Shown here: positions 6,911 through 17,233 of the stretch, in pieces
Numbering within the stretch: the stretch's first letter is position 1
Layout of the letters: every line of letters starts with the position of its first letter
Assembly (NCBI GenBank): GCA_964487155.1
Contig: CAZAQB010000024.1
Span: forward strand, 1-32,800
Reading direction: 5' to 3'
Origin: CAZAQB01 sp964487155
GTDB lineage: Bacteria > Pseudomonadota > Gammaproteobacteria > Nitrococcales > Nitrococcaceae
DNA: 32,800 nt
Notes under the pieces: model-generated
Seen by the model: the letters and a program-made list of their open reading frames with translations, nothing else
The model's database searches: none
Told to the model about the DNA's origin: nothing
Position numbers and translations under genes: made by a program

Positions 6911-7834
6911 TCAGGCCCGGAGCCGCCGACGCAGCCGCCGCAGCCGCGCCCGGAGCGACTTGCCGTAGGGCGCGGGGCCGCCGTCGGGGCGGCGGGAGAA
7001 GCGGCGGTAGCTCCACAGGTACTGTTCCGCGCAGACCCGCACGGCATTCTCCACGGCCCGGTTCAATACCCGGGCGGCCTGCGCCGGGTCGTCGCTGGCT
7101 ACCGCCGGGTCCACCTGCTGAAAGTGCAGCCGGTAGCCGCGCCCACGGGGCAGGCGCTCGGCGAACGCGGCCAGCACGGCGGCGTCAGTGCGGCCCGCCA
7201 GCCGCGGCAGCAGGGTCATGGTCTTCGCCGGCACGCCGAAGAAGGGCGCGAACACGCCCTCGCCGGGAGGCTGCTGGTCGGGCAGAATGCCCACCGCCTC
7301 GCCGGAGCGCAGGGCCCGCAGCAGCTGCCGCACCCCGGCGGCGGAGGCGGGGGCCAGGTGCGCGCCGCAGCGCTCCCGGGCGGCGATCAGCACCGGCTCC
7401 AGGGCGCCCTGCCGCGGCGGCCGGTAAAGGGCATGGACGGGGATGCGCTGCATGCAGTAGATGGGCCCCAGTTCCCAGGCCCCCAGGTGGGGCGCCAGCC
7501 AGAGGATGCCGCGGCCCCGGGCCAGGGCATCCTCGAACAGGTGCTCGTCCACGGTCTCCCGGACCAGGGCGCAGACGGCTTGCGGGGGCCGGTACCACAG
7601 CGGGCCCAATTCCAGCAGGCCGCGGGCGGTCTCCTGGAGGCTGCGGCGCAGCAGCCGGCGGCGCTGCCCGGGTGGCATTTCCGGAAAGCACAGCGCGAGG
7701 TTGACGGCGGTGACGTGCCGGGCGCGGTTGGGAATCCAGGCGCCCAGCCACCCAAGCCCTCCGCCCAGGGCATGCAGCAGCGGCAGGGGCACCCGGGCCA
7801 GCAGCCGCAGCAGGCCTTCCAGCAGACGGCTCAC
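6911..7834 (-). CDS. LpxL/HtrB-family lipid A acyltransferase
   Basis: 307 residues, close to the usual length of Kdo2-lipid A lauroyl/myristoyl acyltransferases. A hydrophobic N-terminal segment (about 5-35) gives an inner-membrane anchor. The catalytic H-x4-E motif is HLGAWE at 116-121, followed by the LYRPPRQGALE region. A GILPDQQPPGEGVFAPFFG segment and WSYRRF near the end are family hallmarks. It adds a secondary acyl chain from acyl-ACP to lipid A at the cytoplasmic face. Start is GTG 7834, 27 bases downstream of the zf-CHCC stop, with a weak ribosome binding site. LpxL cannot be separated from LpxM-type paralogues by eye, so no symbol is given. It lies next to the glycan module, consistent with an outer-membrane glycolipid locus. 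Confidence 0.9.
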   Translation of the reverse strand: MSRLLEGLLRLLARVPLPLLHALGGGLGWLGAWIPNRARHVTAVNLALCFPEMPPGQRRRLLRRSLQETARGLLELGPLWYRPPQAVCALVRETVDEHLFEDALARGRGILWLAPHLGAWELGPIYCMQRIPVHALYRPPRQGALEPVLIAARERCGAHLAPASAAGVRQLLRALRSGEAVGILPDQQPPGEGVFAPFFGVPAKTMTLLPRLAGRTDAAVLAAFAERLPRGRGYRLHFQQVDPAVASDDPAQAARVLNRAVENAVRVCAEQYLWSYRRFSRRPDGGPAPYGKSLRARLRRLRRRLRA

Positions 7835-7861
7835 GCGCGGGGCGGGGCGCGTCCGGAGGCG

Positions 7862-8116
7862 CTATTCGCGCCGATGGTGCTCCTTGAGGCGCGGGTCGTC
7901 GGGGTTGAAGTCCCGGATGAAGAACTCGGCACCGCAGTACGGGCACTTGCCCTGGCCGGTCTTGTGCACCGGAATGTACACCTTGGGGTGGGAACACCAC
8001 AGGTACATGTCCGGCATCGGGCAGGACAGCGGCAGGTCGTCCATGGAGTATTCGTAACGCTGGGCGGCGTTGGGCAGCGCCAGGTCGTCACGTTCATGGG
8101 TCTGCGGATCGGGCAC
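7862..8116 (-). CDS. zf-CHCC zinc-finger domain protein (NDUFS6-like)
   Basis: A small protein of 84 residues. Cys41, His51, Cys58 and Cys61 form the C-x9-H-x6-C-x2-C zinc site of the zf-CHCC family, within CSHPKVYIPVHKTG ... CPYCG. The same fold occurs in the mitochondrial complex I subunit NDUFS6. The bacterial members have no settled function. Start is GTG 8116, preceded by GAGGGAG at good spacing. It sits between ilvE and lpxL, a placement I recall as common in gammaproteobacteria. The two genes around it do not explain a role. Confidence 0.88.
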   Translation of the reverse strand: MPDPQTHERDDLALPNAAQRYEYSMDDLPLSCPMPDMYLWCSHPKVYIPVHKTGQGKCPYCGAEFFIRDFNPDDPRLKEHHRRE

Positions 8117-8182
8117 GGCTGATCTCCCTCAAGAGGTTGCAGTGGCGGCCGGGGCGTGGCTCCCGGGCCGGCCTGGAAGGGC

Positions 8183-9109
8183 TCAGGCGTAGACCGGGGT
8201 CAGCCACTCCGGGTGTCCTTCCCGGCGGCCCTCCACCTGGTCGAAGTAGAGCCGCTGCAGGCGCTCGGTCACCGGGCCCCGGCGGCCGTCGCCGATGGGG
8301 CGGTCGTCCAGCTCGCGGATCGGGGTCACCTCAGCGGCGGTGCCGGTGAAGAAGGCCTCGTCGGCGGTGTAGACCTCGTCGCGGGTGATGCGCTTCTCCA
8401 GGATGGTGAAACCCTGCTCCCGGGCCAGCTGCACCACGGTGTCCCGGGTGATGCCGGACAGCGCCGAGGTGAGCTCCGGCGTATGGATCACGCCGTCGCG
8501 CACCAGGAAGAAGTTCTCGCCGGAACCCTCCGCCACGAAGCCGTCCACGTCCAGCAGCAGCGCCTCGTCGTAGCCGCAGGAGACCGCCTCCTGCAGCGCC
8601 AGCATGGAGTTGATGTAGTGCCCGGTGGCCTTGCAGCGGCACATGCTGACGTTGACGTGGTGGCGGGTGTAGGAGGAGGTCTTGATGCGGATGCCCCGCT
8701 CCATGCCTTCCTCGCCCAGGTAGGCACCCCAGGACCAGGCGGCCACGGTGACGTGCACCCGCAGGTTGTCCGCCCGCAGGCCCATGCCCTCGGAGCCGTA
8801 GAACACCAGCGGCCGGATGTAGGCGCTTGTGAGTTTGTTCTCGCGCACCGCCGCCAGGCAGGCGTCGTTGATCTGGTCCTGGGAGTAGGGCATGGCGATG
8901 CGCAGGATCTTGGCGGAGTCGAACAGCCGCCGGGTGTGCTCCCGCAGCCGGAAGATGGCCGTGCCCCGGGGGGTCTCGTAGGCCCGCACCCCCTCGAACA
9001 CCCCCATGCCGTAGTGCAGGGTATGGGTCAGCACATGGACCTGGGCGTCGCGCCACGGCACGAACTCGCCGTCCATCCAGATCACGCCGTCCCGGTCCGC
9101 CATGCTCAT
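8183..9109 (-). CDS. ilvE: Branched-chain amino acid aminotransferase
   Basis: 308 residues, the normal IlvE length. It is a fold-type IV PLP aminotransferase catalysing the last step of leucine, isoleucine and valine synthesis from the 2-oxo acids with glutamate. Visible motifs: GVFEGVRAYET near 36-46, Lys160 (PLP lysine) in CRCKATGHYINSMLA, and EGSGENFF at 194-201. The start is taken at ATG 9109 because GGAGGAG lies just upstream; a frame extension to 9184 overlaps glnE and is not supported. Another Met two codons in (9103) is possible. It lies 32 bases after glnE and 66 before the zf-CHCC gene, so it is probably part of one transcript. Confidence 0.95.
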   Translation of the reverse strand: MSMADRDGVIWMDGEFVPWRDAQVHVLTHTLHYGMGVFEGVRAYETPRGTAIFRLREHTRRLFDSAKILRIAMPYSQDQINDACLAAVRENKLTSAYIRPLVFYGSEGMGLRADNLRVHVTVAAWSWGAYLGEEGMERGIRIKTSSYTRHHVNVSMCRCKATGHYINSMLALQEAVSCGYDEALLLDVDGFVAEGSGENFFLVRDGVIHTPELTSALSGITRDTVVQLAREQGFTILEKRITRDEVYTADEAFFTGTAAEVTPIRELDDRPIGDGRRGPVTERLQRLYFDQVEGRREGHPEWLTPVYA

Positions 9110-9141
9110 GGAATTCTCTCCTCCACCACGTTTCGCCCCCC

Positions 9142-12063
9142 TCAGGCCTCCTCGTCCGCGGCCCTCGCGGCGGCTTCCATGCATTGGTCCCAGATTCGCG
9201 AGACCGCCTCCCGGTGCGCTGCAAGCTCCTCTGCGGGAACCCGGGCGGGTTCCTCCTGGAGGGTCAGCTGGTGTGCGCGGGAGCGGTACACCCGGTAGGC
9301 GTCGGCCAGCGCGCGGGCCTGCTCCCGGGCCAGCCAGCCGACGCCGCTGAGGGCGTCGAGCAACCGGATGTTGTCCGTGAACCGGGTCAGTTCCGGGTGC
9401 TCGTGGGCACCTGCAAGTACCCCATACTGCACCAAAAATTCGATGTCGGCCATACCGCCGGCATCGATCTTGAGGTCAAAGGCGGCGGCATCGCCGTGGC
9501 CCTTCTCGCGCAGCACCCGGCTGCGCATGTTGCGCACCTCGCCGGCCAGTTCGGCGGCGTCCCGGGCCCGGCACAGTACCTCTGAGCGCACCGCCTCCAC
9601 CTGCTCGGCGAGGGCCGCATCGCCGGCCACCACCCGGGCACGCACCAGGGCCTGGTGCTCCCAGGTCCAGGCCCGGTTGCGCTGGTAGTCGGCAAACGCC
9701 TCCAGGCTGGTGCTGAGCAGCCCGGCCTTGCCGCTGGGGCGCAGGCGCACGTCCACCTCGTAGAGCACGCCGCCGGGGGTGGCGGTGCCCAGGATGTGGA
9801 TGATGCGCTGGGCGAGGCGCGCGAAGTAGACGCTGTTCTCCAGCGGGCGCGGCCCGTCGGTACCCAGCTCCCGGCCGCAGCCGCCGTGCACGAACACCAG
9901 GTCCAGGTCCGAGCCGTAACCGAACTCGATGCCCCCCAGCTTGCCGTAGGCGAGCACCACGAAGCCGGGCTCGCGCTGCTCGCCGTCGGCGTCGCAGCGG
10001 GGCCGGCCATGACGGCCCAGCAGGTGCTCCCGGGCGATCCGCAGCACGGCGCCGACGATCACCTCGGCCACATCGGTGAGGTAATCGCTCACCACCATCA
10101 GTGGCATGGCGCCGCTGATGTCGGCGGCAGCCACCCGCAGGGTATGGGTATGGCGGAAGTGGCGCAGCACCTCCATCTGCTGCTCCAGATCTTCCGCCTC
10201 CACCCGTGCCAGGCGCTGCTCCAGTTCTTCGGACAGATCGTCGCGGCCCAGGGGCGCGTACAGGCTGCGGGGGTCCAGCAACTCGTCCAGCAGCACCGGA
10301 TGGCGGGCCAGGTAGCGGCTGATCCAGGGGCTGGCGGCGCACAGCTGCACCAGTTGCGACAGGGCCATGGGGTGCTCGTTGAGCAGCGCCAGGTAGGCGG
10401 TGCGCCGCACGATGGCATCCAGCAGCTTCAGCACGCGCTCCAGGGTGCGGTCCGGCCCGTGGCTGCCGGCCACCGCCCGGATCACCATGGGCATGAGGCG
10501 GTCGAGGCGCTGCCGGCCCCGGGCGCTGAGCGCCCGGCAGTGGCTGCCCTCCCGGAACTGCCTGAGCAGATCCCGCGCCGCCGCGGATTCCTGGAAGCCT
10601 TCCTCGGCCAGCCAGCGCGCCGCCTCCTCGGGGTCTACCGATCCCGCCCAGATTTCGGCGGCATCGGTCTGTTCCGGCTCGCCGGGCGCGTCACCTTTCT
10701 GGGGTGCCTCGAACACCTGCTGGAAGTGGTCGTGGATCTTGCGCCGCCAGTGCGACAGGCGCTCGTTGAAGGGCTCCCAGGCCTCGAATCCCATGGCGCT
10801 CGCCAGGCGCAGGCGGTCCAGCGGCTCCCGGGGCAGATCGTGGGTCTGGCGGTCGCCCATGGCCTGGAGCCGGTTCTCGGCCCGGCGCAGGAAACGGTAG
10901 CCCTCGACCAGGTCGCGCTGCACGAAGCCGGGCAGCAGTTCCTGGGCGCCCAGGTGCTCCAGCACCGGCAGCAGCCGGCGGCTGCGCAGGCTGGGGTCCT
11001 GGCCGCCGCGGATCAGCTGGAACACCTGGGCGACGAACTCCACCTCGCGGATGCCGCCGGGACCCAGCTTGATGTTCTGCTCCAGGCCCTTGCGCTGCAC
11101 CTCCCGGACCACCATGGCCTTCATCTCGCGCAGCGCCTCCAGCACACCGTAGTCCAGGTAACGGCGGTAGACGAACGGCCGCAGCGTCTCCAGCAGCTCG
11201 GCGCCCCGGTCGTAGTCGCCCCCCACCACCCGGGCCTTGATCATGGCGTAGCGCTCCCACTCCCGGCCCTGCTCCTGGTAGTAGCGCTCGGTGGCGGCGA
11301 AGGTGGGCGCCAGCGGGCCGGCGTTGCCGTAGGGACGCAGACGCATGTCGACACGGAACACCAGGCCGTCCGCGGTCTGCTGGTCAAGGGCGGCGATCAG
11401 CGCCCGGCCCAGGCGGGTGAAGAATTCCTCGTTGGCCCGGGGCCGGCGGCCGTCGGTCTCGCCCGCCTCGGGGAAGGCGAAGATCAGGTCGATGTCGGAG
11501 GAGAAGTTGAGTTCCTGCCCGCCCAGCTTGCCCATGCCCAGCACCACCAGCTGCTGGGGCTCACCGGCGGCGTTGCGGGGCGTGCCCCAATGGCCGCAGA
11601 GCCGCTGGTGGAGCACCGCCAGGGTGCGGTCGATGCAGGCCTCGGCCAGGGCGGAGAGCTCCGCCAGCGTCTGCTCCAGATCTGCCCAGCCGGCCAGGTC
11701 GCGCCAGGCGATGCGCAGCATTTCCCGGCGGCGGAAGCGGCGCAGGGCCCGGTGCAGCTGTGCTTCATCGCCCTCGATGCAGGGGGCCAGCAGCTCTTCC
11801 AGGCGGCGGTGGTATTCGCCGTCCGGGTAGACGGCCAGCAGATCCCTGCCCGCCAGGTCGGCGAGCAGGTCGTCGGCGCCACGGCAGGCGTCGGTCACGA
11901 ACTCGCTGCAGGCCCAGACCCGGGGCAGGCTCTCCAGCACCGCCTCGGGCAGGTCCAGGGCGTGGGGGTGGCGCTCCAGGGCGTAGTCCACCTGGCTGCG
12001 GAGTTCGCCGGGCAGTGTTTCCAGGGCGGCAGTCAGGGGCGCGGGCAGGCCGGCAGAGCTCAT
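9142..12063 (-). CDS. glnE: Bifunctional glutamine synthetase adenylyltransferase/adenylyl-removing enzyme
   Basis: 973 residues, full length. It switches glutamine synthetase off by adenylylating a tyrosine and on by phosphorolytic removal, in response to PII. Two nucleotidyltransferase domains are visible. The N-terminal adenylyl-removing domain has GMGKLGGQELNFSSDIDL at 176-193, and the C-terminal adenylyltransferase domain has AYGKLGG near 704 and YGSDLDLVF near 715-723. The GGIREVEF and GGMADIEF segments follow each domain as expected. The start is ATG 12063. The first gene of the glnE-ilvE-zf-CHCC-lpxL-pabBC string, it begins about 60 bases after the groEL terminator, so it should have its own promoter there. 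I could not identify a convincing one. Confidence 0.96.
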   Translation of the reverse strand: MSSAGLPAPLTAALETLPGELRSQVDYALERHPHALDLPEAVLESLPRVWACSEFVTDACRGADDLLADLAGRDLLAVYPDGEYHRRLEELLAPCIEGDEAQLHRALRRFRRREMLRIAWRDLAGWADLEQTLAELSALAEACIDRTLAVLHQRLCGHWGTPRNAAGEPQQLVVLGMGKLGGQELNFSSDIDLIFAFPEAGETDGRRPRANEEFFTRLGRALIAALDQQTADGLVFRVDMRLRPYGNAGPLAPTFAATERYYQEQGREWERYAMIKARVVGGDYDRGAELLETLRPFVYRRYLDYGVLEALREMKAMVVREVQRKGLEQNIKLGPGGIREVEFVAQVFQLIRGGQDPSLRSRRLLPVLEHLGAQELLPGFVQRDLVEGYRFLRRAENRLQAMGDRQTHDLPREPLDRLRLASAMGFEAWEPFNERLSHWRRKIHDHFQQVFEAPQKGDAPGEPEQTDAAEIWAGSVDPEEAARWLAEEGFQESAAARDLLRQFREGSHCRALSARGRQRLDRLMPMVIRAVAGSHGPDRTLERVLKLLDAIVRRTAYLALLNEHPMALSQLVQLCAASPWISRYLARHPVLLDELLDPRSLYAPLGRDDLSEELEQRLARVEAEDLEQQMEVLRHFRHTHTLRVAAADISGAMPLMVVSDYLTDVAEVIVGAVLRIAREHLLGRHGRPRCDADGEQREPGFVVLAYGKLGGIEFGYGSDLDLVFVHGGCGRELGTDGPRPLENSVYFARLAQRIIHILGTATPGGVLYEVDVRLRPSGKAGLLSTSLEAFADYQRNRAWTWEHQALVRARVVAGDAALAEQVEAVRSEVLCRARDAAELAGEVRNMRSRVLREKGHGDAAAFDLKIDAGGMADIEFLVQYGVLAGAHEHPELTRFTDNIRLLDALSGVGWLAREQARALADAYRVYRSRAHQLTLQEEPARVPAEELAAHREAVSRIWDQCMEAAARAADEEA

Positions 12064-12120
12064 GGGCGGAGCTTAGCAAGCCCGGGGGCCGAGATGCGCG
12101 GCGGGGCCGTTGCGACGACG

Positions 12121-12146
12121 AAAAAAAGCCCCGCCGAAGCGGGGCC
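12121..12146 (-). terminator. Rho-independent terminator of groESL
   Basis: On the minus strand: GCCCCGC, loop TTCG, GCGGGGC, then seven T residues. The stem is seven perfect G/C pairs with a stable UUCG tetraloop. It begins about 30 bases after the groEL stop codon. Confidence 0.95.
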
Positions 12147-12175
12147 GTGTATCGGGGCGGGCAACCGCCGGGCGG

Positions 12176-13819
<1,644 letters not shown>

Positions 13820-13879
13820 GATTCGGTTTCCTCGTCTTGAAGCTGTTCAGTGGTGAGTCGCTGGGCCGGAGAGCCGGGC

Positions 13880-14170
13880 TCAGCCCTCGATGACGGCCAT
13901 GATGTCGTCTTCACGCATGACGAGGAGATCCTCGTCGCCGAGCTTGACCTCGGTACCCGCGAACTTGCCGAACAGCACCGTGTCGCCGACCCGGACGTCC
14001 ACGGGCCGCACGTCACCGCCGTCCAGCTTCTTGCCGTCGCCCACGGCAATGACCTCACCGCGGATGGGCTTCTCGGCGGCGCTGTCCGGGATCACGATGC
14101 CGCCGGGCGAGGTCCGCTCCTCCTCGACGCGCTTCACGACCACTCGATCATGCAAGGGGCGAAGTTTCAT
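13880..14170 (-). CDS. groES: 10 kDa co-chaperonin GroES
   Basis: 96 residues: MKLRPLHDRVVVKR at the start, the mobile loop EERTSPGGIVIPDSA (17-31) that binds GroEL, and the ending DILMAVIEG-like DDIMAVIEG. The start is ATG 14170, because it matches the invariant family N-terminus and is preceded by CAGGAG; a longer frame reaching 14245 would run into the operator. First gene of groESL, with promoter and CIRCE element directly upstream. Confidence 0.98.
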   Translation of the reverse strand: MKLRPLHDRVVVKRVEEERTSPGGIVIPDSAAEKPIRGEVIAVGDGKKLDGGDVRPVDVRVGDTVLFGKFAGTEVKLGDEDLLVMREDDIMAVIEG

Positions 14171-14234
14171 GGGGTCACACTCCTGACTGTTGTCTGTCTG
14201 GCTCTTGAACCGCTTGGGTGACCGACCAGCGCTT

Positions 14235-14261
14235 TTAGCACTCATCGGTGGCGAGTGCCAA
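14235..14261 (-). promoter_or_regulatory. CIRCE operator (HrcA binding site)
   Basis: TTAGCACTC, nine-base spacer, GAGTGCCAA. This matches the CIRCE consensus TTAGCACTC-N9-GAGTGCTAA at 17 of 18 arm positions. It lies 65-91 bases upstream of the groES start and abuts the -10 of the promoter, so HrcA binding would block transcription initiation until heat shock. hrcA itself is not in the window. Confidence 0.93.
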
Positions 14262-14288
14262 TGATAATCCTCGGCACGCGGCCGTCAA
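14261..14288 (-). promoter_or_regulatory. Sigma70-like promoter of groESL
   Basis: On the minus strand -35 TTGACG (14283-14288), 16-base spacer, -10 TATCAT (14261-14266). The predicted start point falls inside the CIRCE element. I see no clear sigma32-type promoter on this strand. Confidence 0.75.
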
Positions 14289-14371
14289 TAGTCTTGACCG
14301 GCGTCGCAGGAAGTGCGGACCGGAATGTTAGAATTCAAGGCTTTCAAGACCCGCCGCGGGAGGCTTTCCTG

Positions 14372-14701
14372 ATGACCGATGCCGCCCTGGTAGTGCTCTG
14401 CACCTGCCCGGACGCCACCACCGCCCGCCGATTGGCCGACACCCTGATCCGGGAGCGCCTCGCAGCCTGCGCGAACATCCTCCCGGGGCTGATGTCGGTG
14501 TACGAGTGGCAGGGCAAGATGGAAGCGGACTCGGAGGCGCTGCTGCTGATCAAGACCACGCCGGAGGCCTACCCGGGCCTGGAAGCGGCGCTGGCGCGGG
14601 AGCATCCGTACGAACTTCCGGAGATCATCGCGGTCCGGGTTGAAAGGGGGCTGGAGGGCTATCTGCAGTGGGTGAGACAACTTTGTCAGCCGGGTCGGTA
14701 A
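14372..14701 (+). CDS. cutA: Divalent cation tolerance protein CutA
   Basis: 109 residues, a small trimeric ferredoxin-like protein linked to copper/divalent cation tolerance; its exact biochemical role remains unsettled in the family. Family segments are LCTCPDATTARRLADTLI, RLAACANILPG (29-39), VYEWQGK and HPYELPEIIAV. ATG 14372 follows GGGAGG at 14359-14364, which decides the start over the longer open frame. It is divergent from groESL and overlaps the dsbD start by 34 bases, as cutA-dsbD neighbours do elsewhere. Confidence 0.94.
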   Translation: MTDAALVVLCTCPDATTARRLADTLIRERLAACANILPGLMSVYEWQGKMEADSEALLLIKTTPEAYPGLEAALAREHPYELPEIIAVRVERGLEGYLQWVRQLCQPGR

Positions 14702-16581
14702 GTCTCCGGCGCCGCGGGCGTCTGGCCAGCATCGGGGCCTGGCTGGCACTGGCGGCCGGACTGCTGCTGGCGCCGGGCGCGGGCGCCGGGCTCGGCGATC
14801 TGTTCGGGGGCCAGCGGGCCGACGACATCCTGCCGGTGCAGGAGGCCTTTCCGTTCCGGGCGGAAGTGGTGGCCCCCAACCGAATCGAGGCGACCTGGGA
14901 CACCCGGGAAGGCTACTACCTTTACAAGGACAAACTCGGCTTCAGCCTGGGTGAGGGCGCGCCGGCGGTGGTTTCCTTGGACCTTCCGGAGGCCAAGGTC
15001 AAGGATGACCCCTACTTCGGCCGGCTGCAGGTCTACACTCATCCGGTCACTGCCGTCCTCCATCTCGACCGCCCGCTCACCGAGGGCACCGTACTCAGCG
15101 CCCGCTACCAGGGCTGCGCCGAGGCGGGCTTGTGCTACCCGCCGGAGACCGTGGAGTACGCCCTGGCCGGCGTCACGGCCGCCGCGGCACCCGCGGCCGG
15201 CGGCGGCCCCGGGGGCGGCACCCCCGCCGGCGGCGGGGCCGGCAGCCTGTTCCCGGGGGGCGAGGCCCTTTCCGGTGTGCTGGCCGGCGGCAGTACGCTG
15301 CAGATCCTGGCGGCTTTCTTCGGTGCGGGCCTGCTGCTTTCCTTTACGGCCTGTCTGTACCCCATGATCCCCATCGTCTCCGGCCTGATCGCCGGCGACC
15401 GCAAGCGCAGCGGCGGCGGCCGGGCCTTCCTGCTGTCGCTGGTGTATGTGGAGGCCTCGGCCATCACTTACGCACTCGCCGGGACCGCGGCGGGTCTCAC
15501 CGGCGAAGCGGTGCAGGCGGAACTGCAGAGCCCCTGGGTGCTGGGCGCGTTCGCCTCGGTGTTCGTGGTGCTGGCCCTGTCCATGTTCGGCCTGTTCACC
15601 CTGCAGCTTCCCAGCAACTGGCAGACCCGGCTCACCGAGGCCTCGCACCACCAGAAGGGCGGCACCTTCTACGGCGCCGCGGTGATGGGGGCGCTATCCT
15701 CGCTGATCGTCGGCGCCTGCTCCGGGCCCGCCCTGGTGGCCGCGCTGGTGTTCATCAGCGCCACCGGCGATGCCCTGCTGGGCGGGCTGGCGCTGTTCGT
15801 GCTCGCCAACGGCATGGGCCTTCCCCTGCTGCTGATCGGCACCGCCGCCGGCAAGTGGCTGCCCCGGGCAGGAGGCTGGATGGTGACGGTCCGCCGCGTA
15901 TTCGGTGTGGGCTTCCTCGCTGTCGCCCTGTGGATGGTGGACCGGCTGGTGGACCCGTCTCTGTCCCTGGCCCTGTGGGGCGTGCTGATCCTCGGCTGCG
16001 GCGTGTTCCTGGGAGGGCTGGACCAGCTCCGCCCGGACAGCGGCGGCTGGCTGCGCGCCCGACGGGCCGGCGGCCTGGCGCTGCTGATTTGGGGATCCGT
16101 GGCCCTGGTGGGCGCCGCTTCCGGCGGGCGGGATCTGTTCAATCCGCTACACCCCCTGGTGGCCGGCGGCGGCGCGCCGGTGCGCAGCGTCGAATCGCTG
16201 GATTTCCGCGCCGTGAAGACAGTGGCGGACCTGGAACACCAGCTCGACGCCGCCCGTGCCCAGGGCCGGCCGGTGATGCTGGATGTGTACGCCGACTGGT
16301 GCGTGTACTGCGTGCAGCTGGACGAGGAGACGTTTTCCGATGTCCGGGTCCAGCGAATGCTGGACTCTGCACTGCTGCTGCGGGCGGACGTCACCGCCAA
16401 CGATGCCCGGGACAAAGCCTTGCTCAAGCGCCTGGGGGTTTTCCTGCCCCCGGCGGTGCTGTTCTATCCTGCCACCGGCACCGAGCAGCGCGACGCCCGG
16501 GTGGTGGGCTTCCTGGGCCCCGAGCGATTCCTGGAACGCGCCCGCAACGCCCTTTTCGGCACGGAATTGGCGAACCGATGA
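14668..16581 (+). CDS. dsbD: Thiol:disulfide interchange protein DsbD
   Basis: 637 residues. It passes electrons from cytoplasmic thioredoxin across the inner membrane to periplasmic DsbC/DsbG-like and cytochrome c maturation partners. Order: signal segment (about 18-42), periplasmic alpha domain with redox Cys150 and Cys156 (GCAEAGLCYPP), a glycine/alanine-rich linker near 172-195, and an eight-helix membrane domain with Cys229 (ACLYPMIP) and Cys351 (GACSGPA). It ends in a thioredoxin-like gamma domain with WCVYC (Cys545, Cys548). All six catalytic cysteines are present. GTG 14668 is preferred because GGAGGG lies at 14653-14658; it lies within the end of cutA. It overlaps the next thioredoxin gene by 4 bases (ATGA). 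Confidence 0.95.
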   Translation: MGETTLSAGSVSLRRRGRLASIGAWLALAAGLLLAPGAGAGLGDLFGGQRADDILPVQEAFPFRAEVVAPNRIEATWDTREGYYLYKDKLGFSLGEGAPAVVSLDLPEAKVKDDPYFGRLQVYTHPVTAVLHLDRPLTEGTVLSARYQGCAEAGLCYPPETVEYALAGVTAAAAPAAGGGPGGGTPAGGGAGSLFPGGEALSGVLAGGSTLQILAAFFGAGLLLSFTACLYPMIPIVSGLIAGDRKRSGGGRAFLLSLVYVEASAITYALAGTAAGLTGEAVQAELQSPWVLGAFASVFVVLALSMFGLFTLQLPSNWQTRLTEASHHQKGGTFYGAAVMGALSSLIVGACSGPALVAALVFISATGDALLGGLALFVLANGMGLPLLLIGTAAGKWLPRAGGWMVTVRRVFGVGFLAVALWMVDRLVDPSLSLALWGVLILGCGVFLGGLDQLRPDSGGWLRARRAGGLALLIWGSVALVGAASGGRDLFNPLHPLVAGGGAPVRSVESLDFRAVKTVADLEHQLDAARAQGRPVMLDVYADWCVYCVQLDEETFSDVRVQRMLDSALLLRADVTANDARDKALLKRLGVFLPPAVLFYPATGTEQRDARVVGFLGPERFLERARNALFGTELANR

Positions 16582-17093
16582 GAAAGAATTCCCTCCGCCG
16601 TCCCCTGGCACTGGTACTCATCCTGGGCGCCGCCCTGGTGGCAGGCTCCGCGGCGGCCCTGGAGGTGCCCGATCCGCCGCCCCGCCCCGATTACATGCTG
16701 GCCGACCTCGACGGTGAATTGCGGGAGGCCGCCGACTGGGACGGACGGGTGGTGCTGCTGAATTTCTGGGCCACCTGGTGCGCCCCATGCCGCGAGGAAA
16801 TGCCTGAACTGCGAGACCTGTCCGCGGAGTACCGCGAGCAGGGACTCACCGTGGTCGGGGTCGCCACCCTGGACGACCCGGCGGCGGTCCAGGAGTTCGT
16901 CGACAAACTGGACATCCGCTACCCCATCCTGGTGGGCATGGATGAGGCCATGGAGATCGCCCAGGAGTATGGCAACAACCGGGCCACTCTCCCCTACACG
17001 GCCCTGATCGACCGCGAAGGGCGGGTGCGCCATGTGTTCGCCACGAAGGTGAGCCGGGAGGAACTCGAACCCCTCATCCGGGAGTTGCTCTAG
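16578..17093 (+). CDS. TlpA/ResA-like periplasmic thioredoxin
   Basis: 171 residues: positively charged N-terminus and hydrophobic segment (10-27) ending near AAALEV, consistent with a signal peptide, then an AhpC/TSA-thioredoxin fold with WATWCAPC (Cys68, Cys71). A cis-proline candidate occurs in ATLPYTALID. It probably acts as a periplasmic reductant. The ATGA overlap with dsbD suggests translational coupling and that DsbD is its electron donor. Candidate roles are cytochrome c maturation or disulfide reduction; sequence does not choose between them. Confidence 0.9.
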   Translation: MRKNSLRRPLALVLILGAALVAGSAAALEVPDPPPRPDYMLADLDGELREAADWDGRVVLLNFWATWCAPCREEMPELRDLSAEYREQGLTVVGVATLDDPAAVQEFVDKLDIRYPILVGMDEAMEIAQEYGNNRATLPYTALIDREGRVRHVFATKVSREELEPLIRELL

Positions 17094-17233
17094 CACCACC
17101 ACGGCGAGCATTCCTGCAGCTTTCCCGCGGGCATCTCCCCCAAAAAGACCGCAATCTCTCGGCAACTGGACATCCGCCCGGGGCTCCTTCAGAATCCCGC
17201 GGTCGGTGAATCGGCCCTCGGCCAGGAAGTGCG
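17094..17233. other. Intergenic region upstream of aroQ-accB-accC
   Basis: 140 bp with no gene. It should contain the end of the dsbD transcript and the promoter for aroQ-accBC, but I find neither a hairpin with T-run nor a convincing -35/-10 pair; the best A/T-bearing word is CAGAAT near 17192. Confidence 0.4.

Noticed and set aside
5075..8122. Very long plus-strand open frame (about 1015 codons) opposite pabBC, lpxL and zf-CHCC
   Set aside because: It crosses three well-supported minus-strand genes and an intergenic region; its translation is low complexity (Gln, Gly, Ala, His, Arg) with no family motif. High GC produces such antisense frames.
12064..12120. Promoter for glnE between its start and the groEL terminator
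   Set aside because: One must exist if the terminator is efficient, but I found no acceptable -35/-10 pair in this GC-rich stretch.
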